Assembly: GCA_019649035.1 (NCBI GenBank)
Contig: BMAT01006394.1
Coordinates: 188,179-213,189, forward strand
Direction: 5' to 3'
Length of the DNA stretch: 25,011 nucleotides
DNA from: Elysia marginata
Lineage: Eukaryota > Mollusca > Gastropoda > Plakobranchidae
A program made the translations under genes and the position numbers. The notes under the pieces were generated by a model, which saw nothing but the letters and a program-made list of their open reading frames with translations, had not been told where the DNA came from and did no database searches. Of the stretch, positions 9,886 through 21,268 are shown in pieces; positions within the stretch are counted from its first letter, which is position 1; every line of letters begins with the position of its first letter.

Positions 9886-10200
9886 CTGATTGGTTGATAC
9901 AACTTGATAGCAAGATGGCCGCGGCGTTCTGAAAAATTCGCTCTGTTGACAATCGCGGCGGTCGACCGCGCGAAGAAATATTCGTTCGCGTTCGCACTCT
10001 ATTGAACGGTTCCTCTATTACATAACTAAACCATTTCAGGACGAGAAACCGTGTTCGCGTTCGCGTTCTGTATAGAGACACTGACAGGACTGTAGTTTTG
10101 CCTTTATGGCCGCGACCAGCAGTGGCTGCAGAACTTTTAACCTCAAATAGGTTGATTGCATATTACATAACGTATATATCAAGATGGCGGACGCTCGCGG
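9886..10200. promoter_or_regulatory. CpG-rich patch with two CAAGATGGC motifs; possible promoter or short DNA transposon
   Basis: About 29 CpG dinucleotides fall in roughly 300 bp, far denser than anywhere else here. CAAGATGGCC (9911-9920) and CAAGATGGCGG (10180-10190) match the YY1-type AAGATGGC core found near many animal transcription starts. Each is preceded by ggttgat, and the first also by the CCAAT-like gattgg. Between them ttcgcgttcg occurs twice in the same orientation (about 9983 and 10053). A minus-strand frame across the patch (RTRTRTRFLVLKW...) follows the cgcgttcg repeats and is probably not coding. It could be a small promoter island or a non-autonomous DNA transposon carrying such motifs; no clear terminal inverted repeats are visible. 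Confidence 0.35.
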
Positions 10201-11489
10201 AAGTGCAATGGGTCAATGTTTACATAATAATGCAATAAACCCATAGTATCTATCACAGTTGGCATGGGCATCATCTAATTTTCACCGCGATAGTTAATTC
10301 AGAGACAATAGACAGTGCCTACATTCAGCACTGATCCAACCACCAGCAGCTGTTCATCTTAGTGAGAACCTACGGTATCTTTCAATAATGCAGACTCTCA
10401 GGGAACTTCCACATCAGCAAGCTTAACTTATCAACCCCTAAGCTTCTCGCGGATGCTTATTCAGAACTTAATTCCTCATTTTAAAGAGTGCCCTTTTGTA
10501 GTATCCAGTATTTCTTTAATACGACCTATTATTTTTTCATTGCACGGAGGTTTGAGTGTGAGGTAAGGTCGTTAGCAGCCTAATTCTGTTTGATTAGGCA
10601 ATGTCAAGTCGACCAGGGCAGAAAAGGGATACGGTACTCAGAAAGCTGTCTGCCCCTTAAAACCTCAACTTTTACATTTAAAGCCCTTTTCCCGTTATCA
10701 TAAAAATGCTTAAGGAAAAAAAATAATTTGAGTATACTTTTTCAATGATTCCATAAAAAGATTTAAAAAAACGATAACATTCTTTGCTGACTGATGCGAT
10801 TATTGTTCATTATTGTTTGATAAAGCTTTACTCACTCTCTCATTTCGAATCCAAATTCCTTTTATGGATGAGAAAATTCGGAAAAATCCATTGAGATGAA
10901 TATAATGTGCGTGAAAGACAGAACACTCCTGTAAGTGTAAGCTTGATTTGCATTAAATTACATTTTCAGTACACTTTGCAGTATGTTGCTCTTTTATGTT
11001 ACTAGCTTGTGGGAACGTAGCATGTATGTAAATCATCATGGTTTCATGTTTACTCTTAAACAAAAAAAATTCACAAAAAACCTGTAGGAAAACGCCTCTT
11101 ATCCTTTCCTGTCTTCTCTCTTGCAAAACTCTGTCCTGTTAACGGTCGACGGGTCCCTCTGCCCCCGTGTTTCAGATTCCTTCTTTGTTCGTTTGGCATG
11201 TCTCCTGTCGTTTTTCTTACCCCTTCCCATCCTAACTGTCGCATATTTTCACAAACGCGCCATATCTCAGCGTTGAACAGAGTAAATCTCCTTGTCAGCG
11301 TGTGTTTTTGGTGATGGCCAGCTTAGCTAGCTAGCATCGTAAGCTCGTAAACAGTCCCATTTTTTGTCTTTTTAAATTAAACACGATTTATCTAATTTAT
11401 TTAGTTATCTTTTACACTATAAGCATAAAAGCTACAAATATACCAACCAATCTATTTATATTTATCAATAAATCCATATTATCCATCTA
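10201..11489. other. About 1.3 kb with no recognised gene
   Basis: AT-rich sequence. GTAAGT at about 10932 and other scattered splice-like words lack matching partners with open frames between them. Confidence 0.5.
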
Positions 11490-11580
11490 TCTGTTTATCT
11501 TCTTTGTATTCATTTATCTGTTTATCTTCTTTGTGTTCATTTATCTAATTATCCATTTATTTATCTATCTATCTATCTCA
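11490..11580. repeat. 27-bp tandem duplication followed by (TATC)n
   Basis: ctgtttatcttctttgtatt and its next seven bases (11491-11517) repeat at 11518-11544 with one change (tatt to tgtt). A short (TATC)n run at about 11559-11579 follows. The whole stretch is pyrimidine-rich slippage sequence. Confidence 0.85.
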
Positions 11581-12560
11581 TATCCTTATCTTTGAATTTT
11601 TCAGTGCATCTCTATGTCTCTAACACAAATTCTTGCAATCTGTCTGCCTCCCCCATTTGTATCTCTTTCCGGCTCTGTCCTCCCCATCTCTTCTTTCAAT
11701 ACATTTACATGTAACTGTGGTTTGTCCACATTTTTAAAAATTAAATAAGGGGAAAAGTGTTCACCATGTTTTGGTCAACCGTACCAAGATTGGCTGGGGT
11801 CAGAAGGCCTTGAAATCAGAGAACTATTTTGCAATACAAAAGTTCAGTGAATTTAATATGCGATTGTGAATAACAATCCCTCACGTAAGACTTTCGTCCA
11901 TATTACAATCATAGTCGATCATAACACACATGTTAAGCGCGTATGAAAATAAGCGGTTTTTTCCTCCTATAATTTAACAAGTAAGTAAACGGTTGAATCA
12001 GGAAGCAGTAAACTGTGTGCTGCTGCATAGAGACATCGGGATCGTCTCTGAGCCGCACGACTTTTCTCAACTAACAAGACAGAAACACAATATAGCGGTC
12101 AGCATCCCATTGACAAATTGCAGGTTAGACGGTTTTAAGATTTGGGAAGAATAGTGTACACGTACATGTGTTGGGTGATTCAAAGGACCAAGAAGTAAAT
12201 AATAAAAGACTAACAGGAAAATGACAATATTACACGGAGAAAAGCTATGTCATGAGTTGGTAATGTTAAAAAATGAAGATATTAAAAAAAAACTAGGCTG
12301 GTTAAAATAAAAGCAGGACAAGTTATTATTCAGTTGAAACAAAAAGAATGACAGTCAGAGTTTTATTAGTTTCAAAGATGAATTTATAATGAAAGCGAAC
12401 AGTCGACGCAAGACCAAGCGCATGAGTTTCATTAAATTACGAGAAATGGTGTTTAGATAGATCTATCCTTCAAAAACTGAGCCACAGATGCACATAACAG
12501 AATCATACATTGTTTTTGATGATTGGCTACAACATACAGCTGAAAACATTTCCGCTCTTC
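11581..12560. other. No gene seen
   Basis: AT-rich sequence without supported exons, RNA genes or repeats. Confidence 0.5.
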
Positions 12561-12780
12561 TATGTCTTTCTCATTTTATACTTTTTTAAAAGTTTTCTTT
12601 CCATTCTATTTCTTTTTTTTTTCTTTGTATTCATTTCTCCTCTTTTGTTTTGTGACCTTTTCTTCTATTTTTCTCTCCCCCCCCCCCTTTTTATCTGCCC
12701 CAATCCCATTCTCATCTTATTATTTGTCTTGTCTTCTCTCTCTCTCTCTCCCTCTCTATCTCTCCATCGCTCTATTTTTA
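12561..12780. repeat. Polypyrimidine tract with C11 and (CT)n
   Basis: A T/C-rich + strand stretch containing C11 at 12677-12687 and (CT)n at about 12735-12757. Forward frames through it read Phe/Leu/Ser-rich, as expected from composition. Confidence 0.85.
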
Positions 12781-13172
12781 TTTTTCTTGGCCACGGCGAA
12801 AAATATATGTATATTATGTCCTCAGCACATAAATCACTTTCGAGGGTTTCACTTCTAACCTCATCTTGCGTTCCGCTCACATTCTTGTGTATGACAGGTG
12901 GTGCAAGACCCTAAACCCGCTGTCTTCTCTCAACAACACAGTGTTTGTTTGTACCCAAAATACCATGTTGATGCAACAGAATGTTTTTTCTAAACCTTGC
13001 TTGTCATCCGTGTGAAAGGGGATGCAGTGTATATAAGCTACGAGGGCATCTAGGTGAAGCAAAACTTTCTAACCAGGTAAGACGAGCTTTTTGTAGCCGA
13101 AGTTCGGAGGTTTGAATTTCTAATTGGAATGTGTTAATTCAGCACAAGAAGCGCTAGTTAAAAAGAGGAAAA
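12781..13172. other. No gene seen; isolated TATA-like and donor-like words
   Basis: gtatataag at 13029-13037 and the strong donor-like AACCAG|GTAAGA at 13077/13078 lie within 50 bp of each other. A start about 30 bp downstream of the TATA word would leave a first exon of only some 15 nt, so I treat them as coincidental. Confidence 0.4.
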
Positions 13173-13507
13173 ATCAGAGTACTTAGAAAGATATTTGAGA
13201 TTGACACGACAGGAGGGATAGGAGCAACATATAAAAAGATTTAATGGTAATAGACAGCGAGAAAAGGGATGAAAGACAACAAAGCCAGTCTAAAAATAAG
13301 GATGAAATTGATGATGATGATATTAACAATAGTAACAATGACAATTATAATGCAATGGTGATCAAAATACTTAGAAAGATGGATATTTGAGATCGAGACG
13401 AAAGGAGGGAAAGATGAGGGAGGGATAGGAGCAACATATAAAAAAGATGTAATGGAGATAGACAGCGAGAAAAGGGACGAGAGACAACAAATTCAGACTA
13501 GAAATAG

Positions 13508-13541
<34 letters not shown>

Positions 13542-13620
13542 CATAACAATAATAATAGTAGTAATAAAAACAATAATAATAATGACGAAAATATTAATAA
13601 CAATGACAACTGCTATGATT
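13173..13620. repeat. Imperfect ~190-bp tandem duplication carrying (GAT)n and (AAT)n
   Basis: Copy 1 (about 13173-13355) and copy 2 (about 13362-13610) share blocks in the same order: acttagaaagat, atatttgagat, gggataggagcaacatata, agacagcgagaaaaggga and gacaacaa, then a GAT run and an aacaatag/aacaataat tail. The offset grows from 188 to about 207 bp because copy 2 gained extra bases. Copy 1 has only about four GAT units, whereas copy 2 has expanded to about eleven (13508-13541) followed by AAT-rich sequence. Frames through copy 2 give poly-Asp/Asn and are repeat artefacts. Confidence 0.9.
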
Positions 13621-14404
13621 TTGACGGTAATAATAACAAGAAGAGACTTACATATTCAGCGGACAAAACCCACAAGAAAGTGCTCTAAGGCATTAGACAG
13701 GGCGTCTCGAACCCACAAAAAAGATCACTTTAAAGGCTGATGTCATCCTTCTTAAATGTTCTGTGCACAATCCCGAAAAACCCAAGCATTTAAAGTCAGG
13801 CTGAACTACGATAAATACGGCATACTTGTCTTTATAATTGCCTCTGTGACAAATATAAGGAAGTTAAATAAATCGCTGAGGCTGACAATGATGCTATTGT
13901 CTCAGCTTCCTCTTGCTTCTTGAAAGAATTCTTTGACCTTGTTGCATTGACTCTTATTTCCTGAAAATAAATTAGCTTTCACTGTTGACTAATCGGTTGG
14001 TCTTCGCATTGAAGTATGTCATAGGTTTGCACTATTCTTAGCTTTAACAAAAAGCATTTCTCTTACACTGAGGCATGAATCACTTTCTTTTATCAATGCG
14101 TAACTGATAGTTTCCATAAAATAAGTTCCCAAACAAGGATAGCACCGACTTTCCTCGAGACATTTCTCGGTTACATTAGGACTAGGATGCTGGTAAAGAT
14201 AAGGATAAGGATCGTTTTATTTGTCCAATTATGGAAATTTGGTTTGGCCACAACGCTATCTATCACCATACAACTTACACACTTACACCCATAATGCACA
14301 CAGCTCACTCGCTATTAGTTTCAATACCTGGCTTGAGGGAAAGTCAAATTGCAATTTAACTGAGCTAAGGCCAAATGAGTTTTGTACTTCTCTGTTGCGT
14401 GGAT
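13621..14404. other. No gene seen
   Basis: AT-rich sequence without supported features. Confidence 0.5.
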
Positions 14405-14450
14405 GTTTTTTGTTGTTGTTGTTTTTTGTTTTGTTTTTTTTGTTTTGTTT
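14405..14450. repeat. T/G simple-sequence tract
   Basis: T runs with regularly spaced single G residues, including (TTG)4 at the left end. Confidence 0.85.
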
Positions 14451-16311
14451 ACTTAATTTTGAGGAGCATGTCGGGTGAAAAAGTTTAGCAACAAAGGGAA
14501 GGTCTGTGTTCACAATCATTCGAGTTTTTTTTTAAATTTTGTTTAAGTAGTTCTTATCAAATGTTGGGATGCTCCCACCCGAGCTATTAATCCCTAAAGT
14601 AAGCCTAGCAGTGCAGCCTATATTATCAGGTGACAATCAATGTTGATTTTTTTTCTTTCTTTAAAAAATACAGTCTTTGGTTTCCTTTATTTATTAACTT
14701 CTTGGACTCGTGACACTTTCTCTACCTAGTTTTTGATAGTGGTAAAACGGGGCTCTTAATTCTGAAATCAACGAGCATTTTCTTTATTCTGTGATGAAAT
14801 AGTTATCATTGTCAAAACATAGTCACTTTCATCATTTAAATGAGACCGAAGATAGTGGTACTGCCAGCAAATTTATCAACTGATACATGACAAAAAAGGG
14901 GACCGCGGTAATAACTGGTATGTACCTTATGGACAGGGGAAACGGATGTGCCTCCCTTGCGACTCAATGAAACAAAGGGATCACAATTAGCAAATCTAAC
15001 AGATCTAAATTGTCTACTGTGATATCTCTTTTGTTTATCATGCTGTAGAAATTCCTTATGAATTATCTTATATCTCAAAGCCTTGTCAATCTTTAACTCG
15101 AACGTTCACTGATGAATATGTCTATTCAAATCAATCTATCGTCACTGTCTAAGAGAAATATTAACAGAACGGTCCAACTCGGTTCAAAATTATAGAAGAG
15201 GCAAAGGGGAAAAAAGAAAAGAAGAGAAAAAACACGGAAGATGACAACGGACAGTGACCGTTGGTTTTCGCGCACAGTGTAAATTTTTTTTAAAAGTCTG
15301 TGTGTTTTACACGAAAAGCTATTTTGAACCAACAAAGTTCTTTTTGTATTCTACTTATTTTTGCAAATGAAACTTTTCCCAAATCTGTCTATATTCCGAC
15401 GTTATTTTTTTTTTAATTGTGTTATGAGTAAGAGTTTATTTTCCATGCCGTGAACTAAGAGAGATAGATCAAACAGTGGCAACGTTGTTAGAAAAACAAA
15501 AAGAAAGAGCATCTTTGAAAACATATTGACTTGAGAACTGTCTCTAAACGAGAAAAGAATTAAACAACTTGAGATAATAAGTGCCTATGTCTAAGAGGAC
15601 AGGTCCATATAAGGCCCTCAAGGCGTCGGGAAAACGAGAGATATAATTGGAAATTTGGTTACAGTAAGTGCAAGTTTCTTAATTATGTCATCGCGTTTTT
15701 GGCTGTATTGAGATGAAACAGTATAGATCAAAGTTTATTATAGTTTTCTTAGAAACTATGTCGAAAAACCGCCGGTCTTTACAATAGAAAGTTTTTTTGC
15801 GAGGTTGTTTCGCTGAAAAAAATGACATATATGGACACAATGCAGAAAAAGGGTGTGCGCGAAAGAGACGGGTTGGGGAAGTAGAGAAGTTGTGAGTAGA
15901 TTGTGTAAACAGGACGTGACGACATTTTGAGTAGAGTAGGATGTTTGATATGACATTTGAGCGTGAGTAGTTTGTTTTTTTTTGCATACAACTCATCTCC
16001 AAACTCGACTCATACCAGCGCGCGTGTGAGAAAGTGCACAGCATTTTCAGTTAGTAATCTTGGCAATACACCGATGTTTTGTTTGTTTTCCTTTGTTAAT
16101 GTGAGCAGCCAGAGTCCTTTAACCTATTTGGCTTATGACATTCTAAAGCTTGTGGGTCATCTACATACAATGTAAACATTTTTTTTTAATTCATCATCAG
16201 AAAAATATTCCTTATCATACTCATCAACGGTACAATCTATAGCAAAGTGATGAAAGTTTTACAGCAGTTATCTTACAGGTAATGCGAACAATAATATAAC
16301 TATTACCACTT
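14451..16311. other. About 1.9 kb with no recognised gene
   Basis: AT-rich, several short T or A runs. Overlapping minus-strand frames at 15688-16044 are open in more than one phase and have no splice context. A CArG-like ccatataagg lies at 15605-15614, and a 61-nt open block (15603-15663) is followed by GTAAGT, but its acceptor is poor. Confidence 0.45.
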
Positions 16312-16329
16312 TTATTACTTCTTCTACTT

Positions 16330-16396
<67 letters not shown>

Positions 16397-16591
16397 AACT
16401 ACTACTACTGCTACTACTACCACGCTAATACTGCATCTAATACTACTGAGGCTGCTACTACTACTACTACCACTGCTAATACTACTACTGCTACTGCTAC
16501 TACTACTGTTACTAATACTTCTACTACTACTACTACTACTGATACTACTACTACTACTACCACTACTACACCCACTATTACTGCTGCTACT
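16312..16591. repeat. Compound (TAC)n microsatellite
   Basis: TAC/TTC triplets with a pure block at about 16330-16390, then mixed TAC, TGC, CAC and AAT triplets to 16591. It has the same strand orientation as the arrays at 631-916 and 8990-9209. The reverse reading is a Ser/Val-rich artefact. Confidence 0.95.
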
Positions 16592-17386
16592 TACCTTCAA
16601 ATTACTGGCTTTCTGTTTGAAATTACATTTCTTGTTTCTTTGTTTCATTTTTCATTTTTGCCATGTTCTGTGGCCAGTTTTACGGTCCATTACATTTTAA
16701 TTTTCCTTTTCCTTTGTTTCTCCCGATAAATAAAACTTTCACTCGAGACAAATAAATTGAGCCAATGAAACAGATTTTTTTCTTTTTTTGAACAGGCCAA
16801 ACTCTAAGCTACGGAATGAGTGCAGCCATTAACTCGACAAAATTTGCCGACTTTACAATGTTGAAGATTTGCGCGGCATAAATCTCAATAACAAGAACAC
16901 AAGCGTTCAAACTACAGGATGACATAATCACAATAATTATATTTCGTTAACTTTGTCAAGTGTTGGCGTCTGTACCAGCTATCACAATGTTGTAAATCTG
17001 CTTGAAAATTAAATTACAAGTATGAATGAGATCATAGCTTTAAAAAGGAATAGTATGTCATAACTCATAGCCTTTGTGTGAGTTTAACAATGCGATTATC
17101 TGGGAGTCCCCTACCGCTCTGACACCTACGCCCTCCCTCACACGGTCTTTCGATCAGCTAATGCACACACACACCCACACTTAAGAAGATACTCACACAC
17201 CCTCGCCCAGTCGCCAGACTCGTCAGCTCTTTTGTCGTGACCCTATTGGGGACAGTTCGACAACTGCCTAGCCTCTTTCTTTCTAATCTATGTAGGGTTA
17301 ATAGTGGAATAAATAATGTGCCAACATACCAGGGGCCCAGGGTGACTTGCTGCTCCAATACTGAGCAGCATGTTGAGCCTCTGACA
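16592..17386. other. No supported gene; balanced composition at 17100-17386
   Basis: A minus-strand frame at 17158-17430 includes GSCRTVPNRVTTKELTS and a GTGAGT donor near 17194, with a possible acceptor (ctacatagattag) near 17290. That would give an exon of about 90 nt. The frame continues into a (CA)n run, no family is recognised, and I do not call it. Confidence 0.3.
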
Positions 17387-17585
17387 AGTTCACTGCCCTC
17401 ATTTCTAGAAAGTAGAAAGTTTTGCTTCAACCACTATCACACTCTTGATGTCTGTCTTTTCCATATTCTTTATCTTTCTCAGCGCAGGTTAACTGCCCTC
17501 ATTTCTAGAAAAGTTAAAAGCTTTGCTTCATCCATGACCACACTCTTGATGGCTGTCTTTTCCACATTCTTTATCTTTCTCAGCG
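17387..17585. repeat. Tandem duplication of about 100 bp
   Basis: 17387-17484 and 17487-17585 align from ctgccctcatttctagaaa to tatctttctcagcg. The start offset is 100 bp and the end offset 101 bp, with roughly a dozen substitutions and one indel. A forward frame crosses both copies but reads different phases of the repeat after the indel, so a duplicated peptide is not supported. The unit looks pyrimidine-rich and non-coding. Confidence 0.9.
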
Positions 17586-18263
17586 TGTATGTGAGTGTGT
17601 TTAGTTTTGTTAAATCTACTACATATATGTCGAAAAAACCCTCCATGTACTCATATCTGAGGAAATGTGCATTGTTTCTTCTGAAGAGAACGGCGGTAAT
17701 ACGGTGTGCACACGCTGTATCTTTGGTTTGGTTTGGTTTTCAGTCCATACGAGAAGGGATTGGAATTTGAGTCTGTCAAAAATGTATTAAGGTTTTAGGG
17801 TTCATCATCCGTATTTGCTTAACAACCTCGCATTAAATTACTGGCAGGGCGTTTTATTGATAGGTTTATGTGCTTTTATCCACGACAACGTGATCTAAAC
17901 CCTGTCCAAACCCTGTCAGACTGGACATAACCACCTGACCTGCTGAGACCCCGCGACTGACCTCTCACTGGGAGAATTGCACTCAACACTGACCCTTGGC
18001 GAGACCACCGCTGTCCTCTCCCACTCAGCGACCAGCACCGAGAAAGAAAAGAGTAGAACAGGTGGGTTTTTTTTAATTCCACAATTCAACTTAATTTCTG
18101 GGTTGCAGAAAATGTTCTCCAGGAGCCTAAAACTTAGTAAAAGCAAGATCTATGGTCATTAGAAGAAGATACCGCCTGCATGAGACAAATTCAGCAGCTT
18201 GAAGCACAGTTTATATTTTGAAAAATACATAATGAGAGACCGCATTTGTGAGGATCAATATTG
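17586..18263. other. No firm gene; GC-richer block at about 17890-18060
   Basis: 17890-18060 is GC-richer than its surroundings and ends at a donor-like ACAG|GTGGGT (18060/18061). One forward frame is open from 17946 (DLSLGELHSTLTLGETTAV...STEKEKSRT). The only acceptor (gacctgctgag) lacks a pyrimidine tract and the minus strand is equally open, so an exon here is possible but unproven. Confidence 0.25.
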
Positions 18264-18288
18264 CCCCCCCCCACACACACACACACAC
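18264..18288. repeat. C9-(CA)n microsatellite
   Basis: Nine C residues run directly into about eight CA units. Confidence 0.9.
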
Positions 18289-20280
18289 TGAAAAGTATTA
18301 TTCTTTCGACAAGAGAATGGGGATGAGACAAAATGGCAGTTGGGACTACTTACTGCTTCCTATTTAAAAAATAGGGTTTAGCGGTAATTGCTCAGTGGTC
18401 GGTTTCTTTGGCCCCATACTCATAAGTTATAGTACAATCGAATTAATAGTTCATTGCTGAGACAGTGTTTATCGGGAAAGCCATATCTTTGTATGTAAAC
18501 TTCTTTTCCACTAAAAAAAAAAAACAAGCCAAAATGACACGATCTTGCCGAGGTCTGTGAAAGATATGGAGATATTTGTGAGAAAACTAAACTTAGGCTG
18601 CTCCTAAATAAACAGAAATAGATGTCATCGGAGACAGAACTGATAACAGCAACTAAACAAATTTTCAACACGATACCATGAAAGTCAAGTACGTTCAAAA
18701 CATTGGAAGGATGGAAAACTCGATGATAAAATAAAGCATTTCAACAAGTGCCGAGACTAGACGGTGGTATCTTGTGGCACCCAGCTGCGATACAGAACAG
18801 TTACTGGGTGATATAGAGCATCAGTTTTAGCTTCTTCACAAACTCAGAGATAAAAGGATATCTACATACAACGTCAAACTGTCTAATAAGTGGGGATAAA
18901 AAAAAAGAAAATCTATTGATTTCAGCAAAAAATAAAGAGGCCTCAAAAGATTCTATGACGAGACTTTCGTAAGGCGCAAATGCAGTGATGCAAACCGGGT
19001 AGCTAAACAAATCTTTGTATTAGTTTAATTGATAGAAAGAATACAGCATTCCTTCAAGCATCTGAAAGCCGACTTAAAATCGTCGAGTCTCCTAAACTTT
19101 TTTCGCCGTGCTTTTCTTGCAAGCTATTGAATGAAATGTCTTGTTTCAATTGAAGAGGGGAGGAGGAGGGGTGAACAAAAAAAAGGGCATGAGAAAGAAA
19201 GGTAGGTGCACTCGCGGTTTCATCGTTAAGGTATGTTAAGCTACACATTCTTTGTTCCCGGATCTGAAGCTTTTTTCAAGTTAAGGCCAATATAATGTGG
19301 ATTTCAAACAATCGCATTAAGATATGGGGCATTTGTTTTTCTGTTCAGAATACAGATCTCGGCCACCAAGTCCTGTCATTTTACTGGGTTGGGGTAATAG
19401 GTCATTATTACAGCATAAAGAAGAGTTTCACTCTAGAGATTCCTAACCAGGTCACAGTGGAATTGGTATTGTTTGAGGAACTATGAGACTATTATTCTAT
19501 GTCTACATGAATTAGAACCGACTATGGCCTACATGAAGTTACTGAGTGTGGAATTTGTCCCCCACAAACGGACAAATACGAATGTCGGAATGTAAGGCCT
19601 GCAAAACGAAACGAAATTACGAAGTCTGGTATTAGACCAGATCTAGCTACAATTCCAACCAAAAAACATTTTGCAAAGGGTTTAAAGCTATGGGCAATAG
19701 GAGTAACTCAATATTATGCAAATGCAACGAGGAAAATGTAAGAGTACTAAAGAAAATGGTAATCGAAAATAAAGAGGTTGTGAAAATAACCAAACCACAT
19801 GCTAAGATAACAAGTTTTTCTTTATTTTTGATCTTTGTAATGATGGTGAACAAATTCCTGCATAAAGTCAGCAAAGTATAATATTTTCTAAACCTACTCC
19901 CATCCAGATTGTACTGAACCTGGTCCAAGAAATGTGACAAGCTTGGTGTGCTAGGCCTGCTAACAAATTTACCTTGTACCAGGCCTACATATGTATGTAA
20001 AATAGTATGAAGAATCTAATGTTCTTTGAGATTAACTAAAGCTGTAAAAGTTCAAATCTGGACCACAGACGGAAGAAAATGTGTCAAGTGGGTTCGTTGC
20101 GACCTCGGTGTCTTGCTAACAGTCAGCGGTCAAGATTGCTGACCAGAGACCAGCCAGTCATTTAGCTGTCCAGCCCAAGTTAACTGGCTACTTTGGGTCG
20201 ATGATCGTGAAACTTGTCATCTACTGTAGTTTTTATAACGACCACAGCACGTTTTAAATCTCTGAAGTTAATGTTTACAG
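18289..20280. other. About 2 kb with no recognised gene
   Basis: AT-rich. An A-box-like ttgctcagtgg at 18387-18397 has no B box after it. A purine stretch at 19152-19199 holds ggggaggaggaggggtg. Overlapping frames on both strands at 19640-19940 are AT-rich and unsupported. Confidence 0.45.
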
Positions 20281-20334
20281 TTTGCGAAGGTGAAGAGGTC
20301 AAAAAGGTACAGGCAGGAGAGTGTTCATGCTCAG
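20281..20334 (+). other. Possible 54-nt cassette exon
   Basis: The acceptor-like aatgtttacag ends at 20280 and the donor-like TCAG|GTATGT follows at 20334/20335. The length is a multiple of three. Readings are FAKVKRSKRYRQESVHAQ in phase 0 or CEGEEVKKVQAGECSCS in another phase, both open, so sequence alone cannot choose. Short splice-bounded blocks like this also occur by chance. Confidence 0.2.
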
Positions 20335-20349
20335 GTATGTTTCAGAAAG

Positions 20350-20433
20350 CCCATTACAATAACCCATTAATTTGGGGGACACAGTTTAAATCCCATTACA
20401 ATAATCCATTAATTTGGGTGAGACAGTTTCATT
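20350..20433. repeat. 42-bp tandem duplication
   Basis: cccattacaataacccatta plus 22 more bases (20350-20391) repeats immediately at 20392-20433 with only a few substitutions. It lies just after the possible donor at 20335. Confidence 0.9.
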
Positions 20434-20686
20434 TGTTTTTACGAAAAGATTTCAAGCACTCCATAATTCACATGCACACCATGTATAAAAGATAGTCCGC
20501 TCATGATGATTTTTGCTACACGCTTTTTTTAGATGCCACAACAAAAGCAACCGTATCAGTATAGATAAAGAAATTTTCGAAGGAGAATATAAAAGTTGTT
20601 TTGCGTTAAATAAAACAACTTTTGGTAAAACTTTCAAAAACGTATGTTGAAAAGTATGTTAAACCTGTTTATATCGTGGCTCTGAA

Positions 20687-20768
20687 AGCTTTCTCTAGTT
20701 TGAGAAAGCTGATGTGAAATCAACTTTCTTACAAACAAAACCAAACATCACTCAAGTGATGTAAGAAA
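20687..20768. other. Cluster of hairpin-forming inverted repeats
   Basis: AGCTTTCTC (20687-20695) and GAGAAAGCT (20702-20710) form a perfect 9-bp stem with a 6-nt loop. Next, TTTCTTA (20725-20731) pairs with TAAGAAA (20762-20768) around an inner CATCACT-CA-AGTGATG hairpin (20746-20761). No transcript or protein-binding context is evident. Confidence 0.6.
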
Positions 20769-20977
20769 TGAAAGCCGCGTGGGAGTTAGAGCTAAAATAT
20801 TAAGGATGAACGATTCTGTGTTCGTACAGTTATCACATTAGTTTATTTTGATTTCTAAACAAGCCTTAAGGTCACACTTTGTAATACTTAAACCTAAAAA
20901 GAAAAAGAAAAAACTGTTGTAAGTCATTCAAACAACCGCGAGTACATTATAGTAGAAGATACAGGAAAAGCAATGGC

Positions 20978-21075
20978 AACAGTAGCAGTTGTAACAGTAG
21001 GGGCAGTAGCAGTAGCAGTTGTAACAGTAGCAGCAGTAGCAGTAGGGGCATTAGCAGTAGCTACTAACAGCAGTA
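20978..21075. repeat. (AGC/AGT)n array with 30-bp higher-order unit
   Basis: CAGTAG/CAGTTG-type triplets. The block agtagcagttgtaacagtag occurs at 20981-21000 and again at 21011-21030, a 30-bp period, separated by gggcagtagc. The reverse reading is a Thr/Ala/Val-rich artefact. Confidence 0.85.
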
Positions 21076-21125
21076 ACATCAAGAACAATAGCAGTTTTGG
21101 TATCAAAATATTGTAATGTGACATA

Positions 21126-21234
21126 ATATCAATAATAAAAATTATTACTTTTATTATATTATCATTATCAATATTTTTATTATCATTGTTTTTTTAATAT
21201 CATTGTTATCATTATTATTATTATTATTATTATG

Positions 21235-21268
<34 letters not shown>
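21126..21268. repeat. (ATT)n array
   Basis: Impure ATT/ATC triplets, becoming pure (ATT)n at about 21206-21268 apart from one gat. It ends at aggccctac. Confidence 0.95.

Noticed and set aside
13029-13083. TATA word plus splice donor as a promoter and first exon
   Set aside because: The implied first exon would be about 15 nt, and both words are common in AT-rich DNA.
15605-15614. CArG (SRF-type) box ccatataagg
   Set aside because: A ten-base degenerate motif is expected once or twice by chance in a window this size, and no promoter context supports it.
15688-16044. Three overlapping minus-strand open frames
   Set aside because: Several phases are open at once, composition is Phe/Ser/Thr-rich, and there is no splice context or recognisable motif.
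16592-16648. Minus-strand start of MKQRNKKCNFKQKASNLK with GTAAGT donor
   Set aside because: Short, lysine/asparagine-rich as expected of AT-rich sequence, and the donor lies at the edge of the TAC array.
18387-18420. Second tRNA-like SINE head with A box ttgctcagtgg
   Set aside because: No B box or T-arm pairing follows at the right distance.
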